From an uncultured Flavobacteriaceae bacterium (GTDB lineage Bacteria > Bacteroidota > Bacteroidia > Flavobacteriales > Flavobacteriaceae), in assembly GCA_937901915.1 (NCBI GenBank), contig CALGUD010000002.1, positions 1 to 25,536 on the forward strand: a DNA stretch of 25,536 nt. Direction: 5' to 3'. The translations under genes and the position numbers were made by a program. Of the stretch, positions 14,065-22,531 are shown piece after piece. The notes beneath the pieces were generated by a model, which saw only the letters and a list, made by a program, of their open reading frames with translations, did not search any database and was not told where the DNA came from. Position 1 is the stretch's first letter, and every line of letters starts with the position of its first letter.

Positions 14065-14950
14065 GTTAAAGAATTATCTGCACCTGCATTTTATAATCTT
14101 CATTTGGGGTTTTACAGCTATTTTGGGAGCACTTATCAGTATTGAGGCCATTCCTTTGGTTTGGTTCAGAATGCTTCTCGCGGTTGCGTTTGTGTTTTTC
14201 TATATAAACATCAAAAAAATATCATTTAAAGTTGAGAAACAAGCACTTTTAGGTCTTTTAATTACAGGGATCCTGATTGCATTACATTGGATAACTTTTT
14301 TTATGGCTGTCAAAGTTTCTAATGTATCTGTAACCCTGGCTACAATTTCTACAGCTGCATTATTTACTTCAGTTTTAGAGCCCATATGGTATAAAAGAAG
14401 GGTGATATGGTATGAAATTTTTTTGGGCTTATTTGTTATATGCGGATTGTATATAATTTTTAAAGTAGAAACAAAATATGTATTTGGTATTATCCTAGCA
14501 CTGATTTCTGCTTTTTTAGCCTCTGTTTTTGCTTTAATTAATGGAAAGTACGTGAAAAAATACCGTGCCTCGGTTATATCGTTTTATGAATTACTTAGTG
14601 GAGTAGTTTTGATAAGTATTTACTTAGTATTTAATGGCAACTTTAACATGAACTTTTTTATGTTAACTGCAGGAGATTGGATATATCTGATCCTTCTGGC
14701 ATCTGTGTGTACAGCTTATGCCTTCATAGCCGGTGTACATGTTATGCGCTATTTAAGTCCTTACACAGTTATGCTTACGGTTAATCTTGAACCTGTTTAT
14801 GGAATTATATTTGCTGTATTTATTTTCGGGGAAAAGGAAAAAATGAGTCCTCAGTTTTATCTTGGCGCGCTTATTATACTTTCAACAGTTATTATAAATG
14901 GTATTTTAAAAAACTCTTTTGAAAAGAAAAATAGAATTCATAAAGCATAA
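14051..14950 (+). CDS. EamA-family (DMT superfamily) transporter
   Basis: The protein has 299 residues and about ten hydrophobic segments arranged as two EamA repeats of five. Repeat one covers about 10-130 and includes IFIWGFTAILGALISIEA and VSNVSVTLATISTAALFTSV. Repeat two covers about 140-285 and includes YLSPYTVMLTVNLEPVYGII and FGEK. Members export metabolites or amino acids; substrate is unknown. The ATG lies 14 bases inside the permease gene, so translation is coupled. Confidence 0.87.
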   Translation: MLNDKLKNYLHLHFIIFIWGFTAILGALISIEAIPLVWFRMLLAVAFVFFYINIKKISFKVEKQALLGLLITGILIALHWITFFMAVKVSNVSVTLATISTAALFTSVLEPIWYKRRVIWYEIFLGLFVICGLYIIFKVETKYVFGIILALISAFLASVFALINGKYVKKYRASVISFYELLSGVVLISIYLVFNGNFNMNFFMLTAGDWIYLILLASVCTAYAFIAGVHVMRYLSPYTVMLTVNLEPVYGIIFAVFIFGEKEKMSPQFYLGALIILSTVIINGILKNSFEKKNRIHKA

Positions 14951-14963
14951 GACATAAAGTTTT

Positions 14964-14971
14964 TATATTTG
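14964..14971 (+). promoter_or_regulatory. Candidate -7 box for accA
   Basis: TATATTTG fits TAnnTTTG and lies 27 bases before the accA ATG. No good TTTG box is visible 19 bases upstream, so this is a weak call. Confidence 0.35.
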
Positions 14972-14998
14972 TAAATTAATAAATTACAAGGAATACCC

Positions 14999-15952
14999 AT
15001 GGAATATTTGGATTTTGAGTTACCCATCAAAGAACTTGAACAACAGCTTGATAAATGTTCAATTATAGGTAAGGAAAGTGATATTGATGTCACAGATACG
15101 TGCAAACAAATTGAGAAAAAACTCATTCAAACCAAAAAAGAAATTTATAAAAACCTGACCCCGTGGCAAAGAGTGCAACTTTCGAGGCATCCCTCCAGAC
15201 CATACACTTTAGATTATATTAAAGCCATCTGCGGTGATACTTTTTTGGAATTGCATGGAGACAGAAATGTAAAAGATGACAAAGCTATGATTGGTGGCCT
15301 GGGTAAAATAGGCAATCAAAGTTTTATGTTTATCGGACAGCAAAAGGGATATAATACAAAGACAAGACAATACCGGAACTTTGGCATGGCTAATCCCGAA
15401 GGATACAGAAAAGCCTTGCGGTTAATGAAAATGGCCGAAAAGTTTGATATTCCTATAGTATCTTTTATTGATACTCCCGGAGCTTATCCTGGTATTGAAG
15501 CAGAAGAGCGGGGACAGGGTGAAGCAATTGCACGAAATATTCTTGAAATGTTCCGGTTAAAGGTTCCTATTATAGTTATTGTAATTGGTGAAGGTGCATC
15601 GGGAGGCGCTTTAGGAATTGGAGTAGGGGACAAAACATTAATGTTGGAGAATTCATGGTACTCTGTAATTTCTCCTGAAAACTGTTCTTCTATTTTGTGG
15701 CACAGTTGGGAACATAAGGAAAGAGCAGCAGATGCATTGAAGCTAACAGCAATAGATAGTAAAAAAATTAACGTTATTGATGACATTATAAAAGAGCCCA
15801 TAGGAGGTGCTCATTCGGATAGGGAAACTACGTTTAAAAGTGTTGAAAAAACAATTTTATCTGTTCTAACAGAACTTAAAAAGTTATCACCAGAAGAACT
15901 CATGGAAAAAAGAAGGGAAAAATATTATGCAATGGGAGTTTATAAAAGCTAA
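14999..15952 (+). CDS. accA: Acetyl-CoA carboxylase carboxyltransferase, alpha subunit
   Basis: The protein has 317 residues, the length of E. coli AccA. An N-terminal helical stretch (MEYLDFELPIKELEQQLDKC) precedes LTPWQRVQLSRHPSRPYTLDYI, typical of AccA, and the crotonase-like domain. The oxyanion-hole glycines are in PGAYPGIEAEERGQGEAIA and EGASGGALGIGVGD. With AccD it moves the carboxyl group from biotin to acetyl-CoA, making malonyl-CoA for fatty acid synthesis. AccD is not in the window. A hairpin overlaps its stop codon. Confidence 0.95.
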   Translation: MEYLDFELPIKELEQQLDKCSIIGKESDIDVTDTCKQIEKKLIQTKKEIYKNLTPWQRVQLSRHPSRPYTLDYIKAICGDTFLELHGDRNVKDDKAMIGGLGKIGNQSFMFIGQQKGYNTKTRQYRNFGMANPEGYRKALRLMKMAEKFDIPIVSFIDTPGAYPGIEAEERGQGEAIARNILEMFRLKVPIIVIVIGEGASGGALGIGVGDKTLMLENSWYSVISPENCSSILWHSWEHKERAADALKLTAIDSKKINVIDDIIKEPIGGAHSDRETTFKSVEKTILSVLTELKKLSPEELMEKRREKYYAMGVYKS

Positions 15953-15984
15953 CTGGTTGTTATTGCTACTTTAACAAATTAGCT
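15947..15984 (+). terminator. Two-step hairpin over the accA stop
   Basis: AGCTAA (15947-15952, containing the stop) pairs with TTAGCT (15979-15984), and inside it TTGTTA (15957-15962) pairs with TAACAA (15972-15977). Only a poor T run follows (AAATCTTTT), so this may terminate weakly or only protect the transcript end. Confidence 0.4.
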
Positions 15985-16033
15985 AAATCTTTTGCTTCAT
16001 TTTTTCTATCTTTATTAACAGAAAAATTAATTT

Positions 16034-16054
16034 ATTAACATTGTAAATGTTAAT
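16034..16054. repeat. Inverted repeat upstream of dnaB
   Basis: ATTAACATT and AATGTTAAT are perfect reverse complements around GTA. The element lies 67 bases before the dnaB ATG and could be a protein-binding site. Single TTAAC strings also occur nearby at about 16017-16021. Function unknown. Confidence 0.5.
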
Positions 16055-16120
16055 GAACGGTGAACATTGCGACCTTCGTTTTTAGGCTGAGTTATATTAC
16101 ATTTTTTTACATTCGTAGCC

Positions 16121-17674
16121 ATGGAAAAAATAAATCCACTTTCAGGAATTAAGATTAGCAAAACCAACATCATTCAACTCGAGAAAGGTAAAATACCACC
16201 ACAAGCTATTGATTTAGAGGAGGCTGTGCTCGGAGCGATGATGATTGACAAGAAAGGTGTGGATGATGTTATCGATATTTTACATGCAGACGTTTTTTAC
16301 AAAGAGTCACATAAATTTATTTTTGAAGCAATAGTTCAGTTGTTTGAAACATCAGAACCGGTGGACTTATTAACAGTTTCATCCCAATTGAGAAAAAATC
16401 AGAAGCTAGATGTTGTTGGTGGTGATTTTTATCTCATACAGCTTACTAAAAAGGTATCTTCATCTGCTCATATCGAATTTCACGCACGTATTATTCTTCA
16501 AAAATATATTCAAAGAAGCCTTATAAAAATTTCCAGTGACATTATAGAAGAAGCTTACGATGAAACTACCGATGTTTTTGATCTTTTAGATAATGCCGAA
16601 GCTAAGTTATATGAAGTTACACAAGGTAACATAAAAAGATCATCAGAAACGGCACAAAGCCTTGTTATACAGGCAAAAAAGAAAATAGAGGAGATATCTA
16701 ATAAAGAAGGCCTTAGTGGTATCCCATCAGGGTTTGATAAATTAGATAGACTGACTTCCGGTTGGCAGCCAAGCGACTTGGTTATAGTTGCAGCCCGACC
16801 GGGTATGGGTAAAACCGCTTTAACTTTGTCTATGGCAAGGAATATTGCTGTGAATTCAAATATACCCGTTGCTTTCTTTTCTTTAGAAATGTCATCCGTA
16901 CAGCTTATCACAAGATTAATTTCATCCGAAACGGGACTTTCTTCAGAAAAGCTCAGAACAGGAAAGTTAGAAAAACACGAATGGGAACAACTCAATGTTA
17001 AAGTAAAAAGCCTGGAAAGTGCTCCATTATTTATAGATGATACCCCTTCTTTATCCATATTTGATTTAAGGGCAAAAGCCAGACGGTTGTCTTCGCAACA
17101 TGGTATAAAACTCATAGTCATTGATTATTTGCAACTAATGACAGCAGGAGGAAGCCAAAAAGGGGGTAACAGAGAGCAGGAAATATCATCTATTTCCAGG
17201 AACCTCAAAGCGTTAGCTAAAGAATTGAATGTGCCTGTTATTGCCCTGTCACAACTCTCAAGGGCAGTAGAAACAAGAGGGGGAAGTAAACGACCTTTAC
17301 TCTCTGACCTTAGGGAATCCGGTGCCATAGAGCAAGATGCAGATATTGTTTCATTTATTTACAGGCCCGAATACTATAAAATTGATGAATGGGATGATGA
17401 AGAAAGAACACCTACTGCGGGACAGGCAGAGTTTATTGTTGCCAAGCACCGAAATGGCGGATTAGATAATATTAGGTTAAAATTCATTGGTCACTTGGGT
17501 AAATTTGATAACTTAGATGACTTTGACTCTCCTTTCGAATTTCAATCAAAAATGAATGGAGGTGATGATGATCCTTTTAATAAAGCCAGTTTGCCTAGTG
17601 CAGACGAAGCTTTTGGAAGCTCAATGAATGATGATTTTAAACATGATAATGACGAAGACGAAGTTCCGTTCTAA
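16121..17674 (+). CDS. dnaB: Replicative DNA helicase
   Basis: The protein has 517 residues. The N-terminal DnaB domain (about 25-130) begins PPQAIDLEEAVLGAMMID. A linker leads to the RecA-like motor with Walker A ARPGMGKTAL (K231), followed by FFSLEMSSVQL, Walker B LIVIDYLQLM, and the arginine-finger/loop region SQLSRAVETRG, LSDLRESGAIEQDAD. The C-terminus is an acidic tail rich in Asp and Asn. DnaB unwinds DNA ahead of the replisome. No intein is present. Its last 47 bases overlap the next frame, whose start sits in this acidic tail. Confidence 0.95.
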   Translation: MEKINPLSGIKISKTNIIQLEKGKIPPQAIDLEEAVLGAMMIDKKGVDDVIDILHADVFYKESHKFIFEAIVQLFETSEPVDLLTVSSQLRKNQKLDVVGGDFYLIQLTKKVSSSAHIEFHARIILQKYIQRSLIKISSDIIEEAYDETTDVFDLLDNAEAKLYEVTQGNIKRSSETAQSLVIQAKKKIEEISNKEGLSGIPSGFDKLDRLTSGWQPSDLVIVAARPGMGKTALTLSMARNIAVNSNIPVAFFSLEMSSVQLITRLISSETGLSSEKLRTGKLEKHEWEQLNVKVKSLESAPLFIDDTPSLSIFDLRAKARRLSSQHGIKLIVIDYLQLMTAGGSQKGGNREQEISSISRNLKALAKELNVPVIALSQLSRAVETRGGSKRPLLSDLRESGAIEQDADIVSFIYRPEYYKIDEWDDEERTPTAGQAEFIVAKHRNGGLDNIRLKFIGHLGKFDNLDDFDSPFEFQSKMNGGDDDPFNKASLPSADEAFGSSMNDDFKHDNDEDEVPF

Positions 17675-18965
17675 CAACCACACCTATATCTCAAAACCTG
17701 GGAATAAAAAACGCTGTTTACTACTTTTTTTATTTTTTATCACCCTTAATACAGCTTTTGCGTCCTATATTTTAGTCCCAATGGATGCTGAAAGCCAGAA
17801 AAATCACTTAAAAGCTTATGGTATTACCTATTGGATATTAAATAAACAACAAAAAGTAAAATGGCTGCTCAATTACAGGGGAGGTTCCTTCTTAATTCCC
17901 GACTCTGAAGAAATAAGAAAAGAATGCCAGATACGGGGTGTTTCTTTTGAAATATTATCCGATTCTAAAGCAGAAACTATATTGCAGGGAATAGAGAGCC
18001 CGTCAAAAAATCAGGATGCCGTAGTTTTAGAAAAAGCCCCTAAAATTGCTGTGTATTCACCAAAAGGGAATCTACCGTGGGATGATGCGGTAACTTTAGT
18101 GTTAACCTATGCTGAAATTCCCTATGATGTGATTTATGATGAAGAAGTCTTGGAAAACGGGTTACTTTTATACGATTGGCTACATCTACACCATGAAGAT
18201 TTTACCGGCCAGTATGGTAAATTTTACGGAGCATACCGTACTTCACCCTGGTACATTGAAAGTAAAATTGAAGCCGAAGAGTTAGCAAGAAAATTAGGAT
18301 ATGAGAAAGTGTCTGAACAGAAACTGGCAGTGGCTTTAAAAATCCGGGATTATGTTATAGGAGGAGGATTTATGTTTGCAATGTGTTCAGCTACCGATAG
18401 TTTTGATATAGCTCTTGCGGCTGAAGGGGTTGATATTTGTGAACCAATGTTTGATGGCGATCCATCAACACCCAACTATCAATCAAAAATTGATTATTCC
18501 AAAACATTTGCCTTTAAGGATTTCATATTGGAAAGATCCCCAACTACTTATGAATTTTCATCTATAGATATGACTATGAAACGTAAAATATCTAAAGAGA
18601 CGGATTATTTTACATTAATGGATTTCTCTGCAAAATGGGATCCGATACCTACCATGCTATGTCAGAACCATACAGCATTGGTAAAAGGATTCATGGGGCA
18701 AACAACTTCTTATGATCCCCGTCAGATAAAAACACCTGTGCTCATTTTAGGTGAAAATAAAGTGAATGAAGAAGCCAGGTATATCCATGGAATAAAAGGG
18801 CAAGGTTTTTTTACTTTTTATGGAGGCCATGATCCGGAAGATTACCAACATCGAGTGGGAGACCCTAAAACGGAGCTGGAGTTACATCCTAATTCTCCAG
18901 GTTTTCGACTTATTTTAAACAATGTATTATTTCCTGCTGCAAGAAAGAAAAAGCAAAAAACCTGA
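17628..18965 (+). CDS. Secreted amidotransferase-like protein, usually named 'asparagine synthetase B' in Bacteroidota
   Basis: The protein has 445 residues from this start; ATG codons at 17631, 17643 and 17649 are alternatives, all before the signal peptide (basic NKKR, then LLLFLFFITL, cleavage likely after TAFA). A first domain (YILVPMDAESQKNHLKAYGI) precedes a flavodoxin/GATase1-like part beginning PKIAVYSPKGNLPWDDAV. A cysteine in the turn GGGFMFAMCSATD (C253) and a later GGHDPED (H401) could form a Cys-His site. I recall that homologues next to accA and dnaB in flavobacteria are labelled asparagine synthetase B, but I see neither an N-terminal Ntn-glutaminase Cys nor the SGGxDS ATP loop of AsnB. 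A secreted asparagine synthetase is not plausible. True role unknown. Confidence 0.75.
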   Translation: MMILNMIMTKTKFRSNNHTYISKPGNKKRCLLLFLFFITLNTAFASYILVPMDAESQKNHLKAYGITYWILNKQQKVKWLLNYRGGSFLIPDSEEIRKECQIRGVSFEILSDSKAETILQGIESPSKNQDAVVLEKAPKIAVYSPKGNLPWDDAVTLVLTYAEIPYDVIYDEEVLENGLLLYDWLHLHHEDFTGQYGKFYGAYRTSPWYIESKIEAEELARKLGYEKVSEQKLAVALKIRDYVIGGGFMFAMCSATDSFDIALAAEGVDICEPMFDGDPSTPNYQSKIDYSKTFAFKDFILERSPTTYEFSSIDMTMKRKISKETDYFTLMDFSAKWDPIPTMLCQNHTALVKGFMGQTTSYDPRQIKTPVLILGENKVNEEARYIHGIKGQGFFTFYGGHDPEDYQHRVGDPKTELELHPNSPGFRLILNNVLFPAARKKKQKT

Positions 18966-19011
18966 TTTTGATTTTGGAATATAGATTTATAACTTAATAC
19001 AGACTATTATT

Positions 19012-21783
19012 TTAATTTTCTTCTTCTTGTTCGTAGTCCATCAACTTTTCTTTAACCTCATTCATGGCCTTTAAATATATTTGATTTAGTTCAGGTAGAA
19101 TTTTCCTGGTTTTAGGGCTGTCTGGGTCACTTTCAATTTGTTGAAGAAGTGCCGTAGGTTTAGTCATTCCTAACGTTCTGAAGCTGGATTTTACTTTATG
19201 TGCTAATTTGCTGGCTTTGTCAAATTCATTCTTACCTAATAGTATTTTTAATTGATTATAGTCTTTGGGAGTATCATCAACAAATATTTGTAAAATAGAT
19301 TTTATAAACTCATCATCATTAGAAAAAGTTTCCTGGAGACTGGTTAAATCTAAAAAAGTGTCGTTCATGTCAAAAAATATTTCTTCTTCAACTTTTTCCT
19401 CCACAATATTAACAGTATCCATTGTGTCAGATTTTAAACCATATAGAATTTCTTTAATCGAATCTTCGCTTATAGGTTTCGTTAGATAAAAATTAGCACC
19501 TGCCTCTTCAGCTGTTCTTCTCGATTTTGGAAATACATCCGCAGAACACATTACAATAGGTATGTTATTCAGTTTTATTTTTTTCGATGTCCTGATATAT
19601 CTCGTTGCTTCGGCTCCATCCATCACAGGCATATGCAAATCCATTAAAATCAGGTCATAATTCTTTTCTTGGAGTTTGAGGATAGCGATCTTACCATCAT
19701 CCGCCGTTTCGGTTTTTATATCCCAGCTGGTAAGTAGTTGATTTAAATAAAACTGATTCATTTTATTATCTTCAACAATCAATACCCGCAATCCTGATAA
19801 GTTGTAATCGTCGGATTGGTCATCATTTTCAAGGATTTCATTACTTGTAAGATAGCTTTTTTTGTACTGAATCTGAAATTTAAATTCAGACCCTTTTCCA
19901 ACTTTACTATAAGCTTTTAGCTCACCATTATGCAATTCAATGAGTTGTTTGGAAATTGATAGCCCCAGGCCGGTACCTTCAATTTTGTTTTTACCCGGTT
20001 TGTTTACCTGGTAAAAGCTCGTGAAGATCTGGTTTAATTTATCTTCGGGTATACCAATACCAGTGTCTGATACTGAAAATTCAAGTAAAGTACCCGTATG
20101 TAATTTTTCAACAACCCTCACTTTTATTTTAACCAATCCCTGGCTGGTAAATTTAATCGCATTACCTAACAGGTTAGTGAGAATCTGGTTAAGTCTATAT
20201 TGATCACCAATAACAAATCTTGGTAAATCTTTATCGGTATCAATTACAAATTTCAATCCTTTTTCCCTGGCTTTAATTTCAAACCCCCTTGAAATGTTTG
20301 AAATAAGGTTTTGTAAATTAAAATCAGTTGAATCTAAAGTTAATTTGCCTGCTTCAATTTTTGAGAAATCTAAAATGTCATTTACTAATACTAATAGATT
20401 TTCTGCAGAAAATTTAATACCATCAATGTTTTCTTTAGTATTTTTAATATCAAGAAATTTATCTTTCTGAAGAACACTTGTTAAACCTAAAATTACATTT
20501 AGTGGTGTTCTTATTTCGTGGCTCATATTTGATAAAAATACTGATTTTGCCTCTGTAGATTTTTCAGCAATTACTTTAGCTTCCCTTATGCCTTTATCAA
20601 CAAATTTCTTTAAAGTTATGTCCCTTAAAAACATATTGAACAAAAATCCGTACTGTGTTTTAATGGGTGACAAAGTAAGTTCTAAATCAATTTTAATACC
20701 TGCTTTTGTTTTGGTAGACTCTTCTTTTCTGTCATTTAATATATCTGAAGAACCTGTACTTGAATATGTTTTTACTCCTTGTTTAACAATTTTGGAAAGA
20801 TTGCTGGTAAAAACATTATCAATGGATTGTCCAACGGCTTCATTTTTGTCCCAACCCAGTATGACCTCTGCCCGATGGTTCCAGTTAAGAATTATTCCTT
20901 CTTCATCTAAAAGAATAATAGCATCCATGGCATTTTCTATAACCAGGGATTTTAACTGCTCACTTTCTTTTAATGCCGATTCAATTTTTTTTCTTTGATA
21001 TATTTCTTCGCTAAGTTTATCGTTTTTTCTTTCTAAATTTTCTATTTGCTTATTGAGAAACTTTACTAATTGATTTTTGTCCGGAAGCCCGATACTATCT
21101 TTTTCCAATACTTCGTATGGAATTATATATAGTATTGCAGCAAAAGATTCTAATAAAGAATATGAATTGTAAATGTCTTTATATGCCGATTCGCACATAC
21201 TGATAGCAGTACCCTCATCTATAACATCCTCAATTTTATTAAAAATCTTCTTAGAACAGTCGTTAAGTTCTTTTTTCTTTTCGGCCATAGAGCCTTCTAC
21301 ATCAGAAAAATCTAATAAAGGATTTAGGTATAAATTGGTTTCTTCAATAAATTCATCCTTGCTTAGGTTTATCTGTTTTAATAAATCCTCTACAATATTC
21401 CGTAAAAATTTTCGGCAAAGAATAATTTCCTGGTTCTCAACTGGTAGAAATATGACTTGAAAATGAGGGTTTTTAAGTAGGTGATAAAATTTATCATTGA
21501 CTAAATCTCTTAATTCCCTTTTACTTGGTTTATTTTCTATATCACTTTGTAAGATATTTTGTTCTATTTCCAGATAAAGAGGTGGGAGCTGTTTAACTTG
21601 CTCTTCTGCCGAAATCTTATTGTAAGATTTTATTTTGGAAGTAAGGTCACTGCTATAAGATACATTCGGAAATTTCTCATCCAAAAAAGACAATAAAGAT
21701 ACTAACTCATTCATTTCAGAATAGTCATCATGATTCCCTGAGGCTTTTTTGCTAGAAAGTCTGGAAATCCAGTTTTTTACCAT
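19012..21783 (-). CDS. Soluble hybrid sensor histidine kinase (PAS-HisKA-HATPase-REC-Hpt)
   Basis: The protein has 923 residues without a signal peptide or membrane segment, so it is probably cytoplasmic. Residues 1-240 are a helical region of no family I recognise. A coiled coil follows at about 240-280, then a PAS domain (about 280-395, with LDEEGIILNWNHRAEVILGW). HisKA has FLSNMSHEIRTPLN with the phospho-acceptor H422. HATPase_c carries LNQILTNLLGNAIKF, DTGIGIP and GTGLGLSI. The receiver domain has D715 in LMDLHMPVMDG. A C-terminal Hpt domain has H862 in LAHKVKSSFRTLG. All four phosphorelay residues are present, so the whole relay fits in one chain. No response regulator gene adjoins it, so the output is unknown. 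Confidence 0.92.
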   Translation of the reverse strand: MVKNWISRLSSKKASGNHDDYSEMNELVSLLSFLDEKFPNVSYSSDLTSKIKSYNKISAEEQVKQLPPLYLEIEQNILQSDIENKPSKRELRDLVNDKFYHLLKNPHFQVIFLPVENQEIILCRKFLRNIVEDLLKQINLSKDEFIEETNLYLNPLLDFSDVEGSMAEKKKELNDCSKKIFNKIEDVIDEGTAISMCESAYKDIYNSYSLLESFAAILYIIPYEVLEKDSIGLPDKNQLVKFLNKQIENLERKNDKLSEEIYQRKKIESALKESEQLKSLVIENAMDAIILLDEEGIILNWNHRAEVILGWDKNEAVGQSIDNVFTSNLSKIVKQGVKTYSSTGSSDILNDRKEESTKTKAGIKIDLELTLSPIKTQYGFLFNMFLRDITLKKFVDKGIREAKVIAEKSTEAKSVFLSNMSHEIRTPLNVILGLTSVLQKDKFLDIKNTKENIDGIKFSAENLLVLVNDILDFSKIEAGKLTLDSTDFNLQNLISNISRGFEIKAREKGLKFVIDTDKDLPRFVIGDQYRLNQILTNLLGNAIKFTSQGLVKIKVRVVEKLHTGTLLEFSVSDTGIGIPEDKLNQIFTSFYQVNKPGKNKIEGTGLGLSISKQLIELHNGELKAYSKVGKGSEFKFQIQYKKSYLTSNEILENDDQSDDYNLSGLRVLIVEDNKMNQFYLNQLLTSWDIKTETADDGKIAILKLQEKNYDLILMDLHMPVMDGAEATRYIRTSKKIKLNNIPIVMCSADVFPKSRRTAEEAGANFYLTKPISEDSIKEILYGLKSDTMDTVNIVEEKVEEEIFFDMNDTFLDLTSLQETFSNDDEFIKSILQIFVDDTPKDYNQLKILLGKNEFDKASKLAHKVKSSFRTLGMTKPTALLQQIESDPDSPKTRKILPELNQIYLKAMNEVKEKLMDYEQEEEN

Positions 21784-22038
21784 AGTAGATTAAGTTTCGC
21801 CTTACAAAAAATGTTTATATGGGGGCATTTTTTGTTTGCTTTAGCAGTTAAATTTAAGTTAAAAAATTCACTTTTCTACAATAAAAGTTATTAATAAAGG
21901 AATTTTTTGTGAAAAAAGAAATTTTTTAATATTAAATTAAATAAAAGTCTATATTTTATAGCTTAAAATTAAGCTTAATTAAATAAGTTAAAATATATTT
22001 AAATAAATTCAGTCTTGTTAAAATCAATAAAGAATATA
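21784..22038. other. AT-rich intergenic region between divergent genes
   Basis: These 255 bases separate the kinase from yjbQ. They hold a perfect 14-base palindrome AATTAAGCTTAATT (21967-21980) overlapping a second inverted repeat GCTTAA-AA-TTAAGC (21961-21974), plus T6-GTG-A6 near 21905. No clear TTTG-N19-TAnnTTTG promoter was found; TATATTTA at 21994-22001 is one mismatch from the -7 box. The frame of yjbQ is open to a TTG at 22015, but I place the start at 22039. Confidence 0.5.
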
Positions 22039-22461
22039 ATGGATTTTTACCAAAAAGAAATCAATTTGCCTGCTAAAAACAGGGGATTCCATATTATCAC
22101 GGATATAATATTATCAGCTATTCCTGAAATGAAGAGTATGAAGATTGGCCAGTTACACGTATTTATAAAACATACTTCGGCAGGTTTAACTATTAATGAA
22201 AATGCAGATCCTTCAGTACGGGTAGACTTTGAAAGTCATATAAACAAAATTGTACCTGAAGACGCTCCTTATTACATACATACTTTTGAAGGTTCTGACG
22301 ATATGCCTGCTCATATCAAATCATCTTTAATGGGATCATCAGTGCAGATACCTGTAACGAACGGTAAACCTAACCTGGGAACCTGGCAGGGTATTTATTT
22401 ATGTGAGCACAGAAATTATGGAGGAAGTAGAAAGATTGTAATCACTGTTTTTGGTCGTTGA
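22039..22461 (+). CDS. YjbQ/UPF0047 family protein
   Basis: With the ATG at 22039 the protein has 140 residues, the family norm; the in-frame TTG at 22015 would add eight residues and is less likely. Family landmarks are HTSAGLTINENADPSV (45-60, with H45), the HTFEGSDDMPAHIKSSLMG stretch in the middle, and LGTWQGIYLCEHR near the end (H124), whose histidines and acids line a small active-site pocket in known structures. E. coli YjbQ has weak thiamine phosphate synthase activity, but the main role is unknown. It converges on the HAD phosphatase gene. Confidence 0.9.
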   Translation: MDFYQKEINLPAKNRGFHIITDIILSAIPEMKSMKIGQLHVFIKHTSAGLTINENADPSVRVDFESHINKIVPEDAPYYIHTFEGSDDMPAHIKSSLMGSSVQIPVTNGKPNLGTWQGIYLCEHRNYGGSRKIVITVFGR

Positions 22462-22531
22462 AAGTAATAGAGTGAATTTTCAAGCAACCATATATACTAG
22501 CTACCATATATAATTGTAAGGATATTACTTT
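22461..22531. repeat. Hairpin and direct repeat between convergent genes
   Basis: AAAGTAATA (22461-22469) at the yjbQ stop is the reverse complement of TATTACTTT (22523-22531) at the stop of the opposite gene. Between them ACCATATATA occurs twice (22487-22496 and 22503-22512). It may act as a weak two-way terminator; the loop is long. Confidence 0.35.

Noticed and set aside
16555..17121. Long open frame of 188 codons antisense to dnaB
   Set aside because: It lies entirely within the conserved motor domain of dnaB, shows no recognisable motif and is explained by codon bias of the real gene.
20588..20998. Open frame of 136 codons antisense to the kinase PAS region
   Set aside because: It is fully covered by a well-supported domain on the other strand and lacks promoter or family features.
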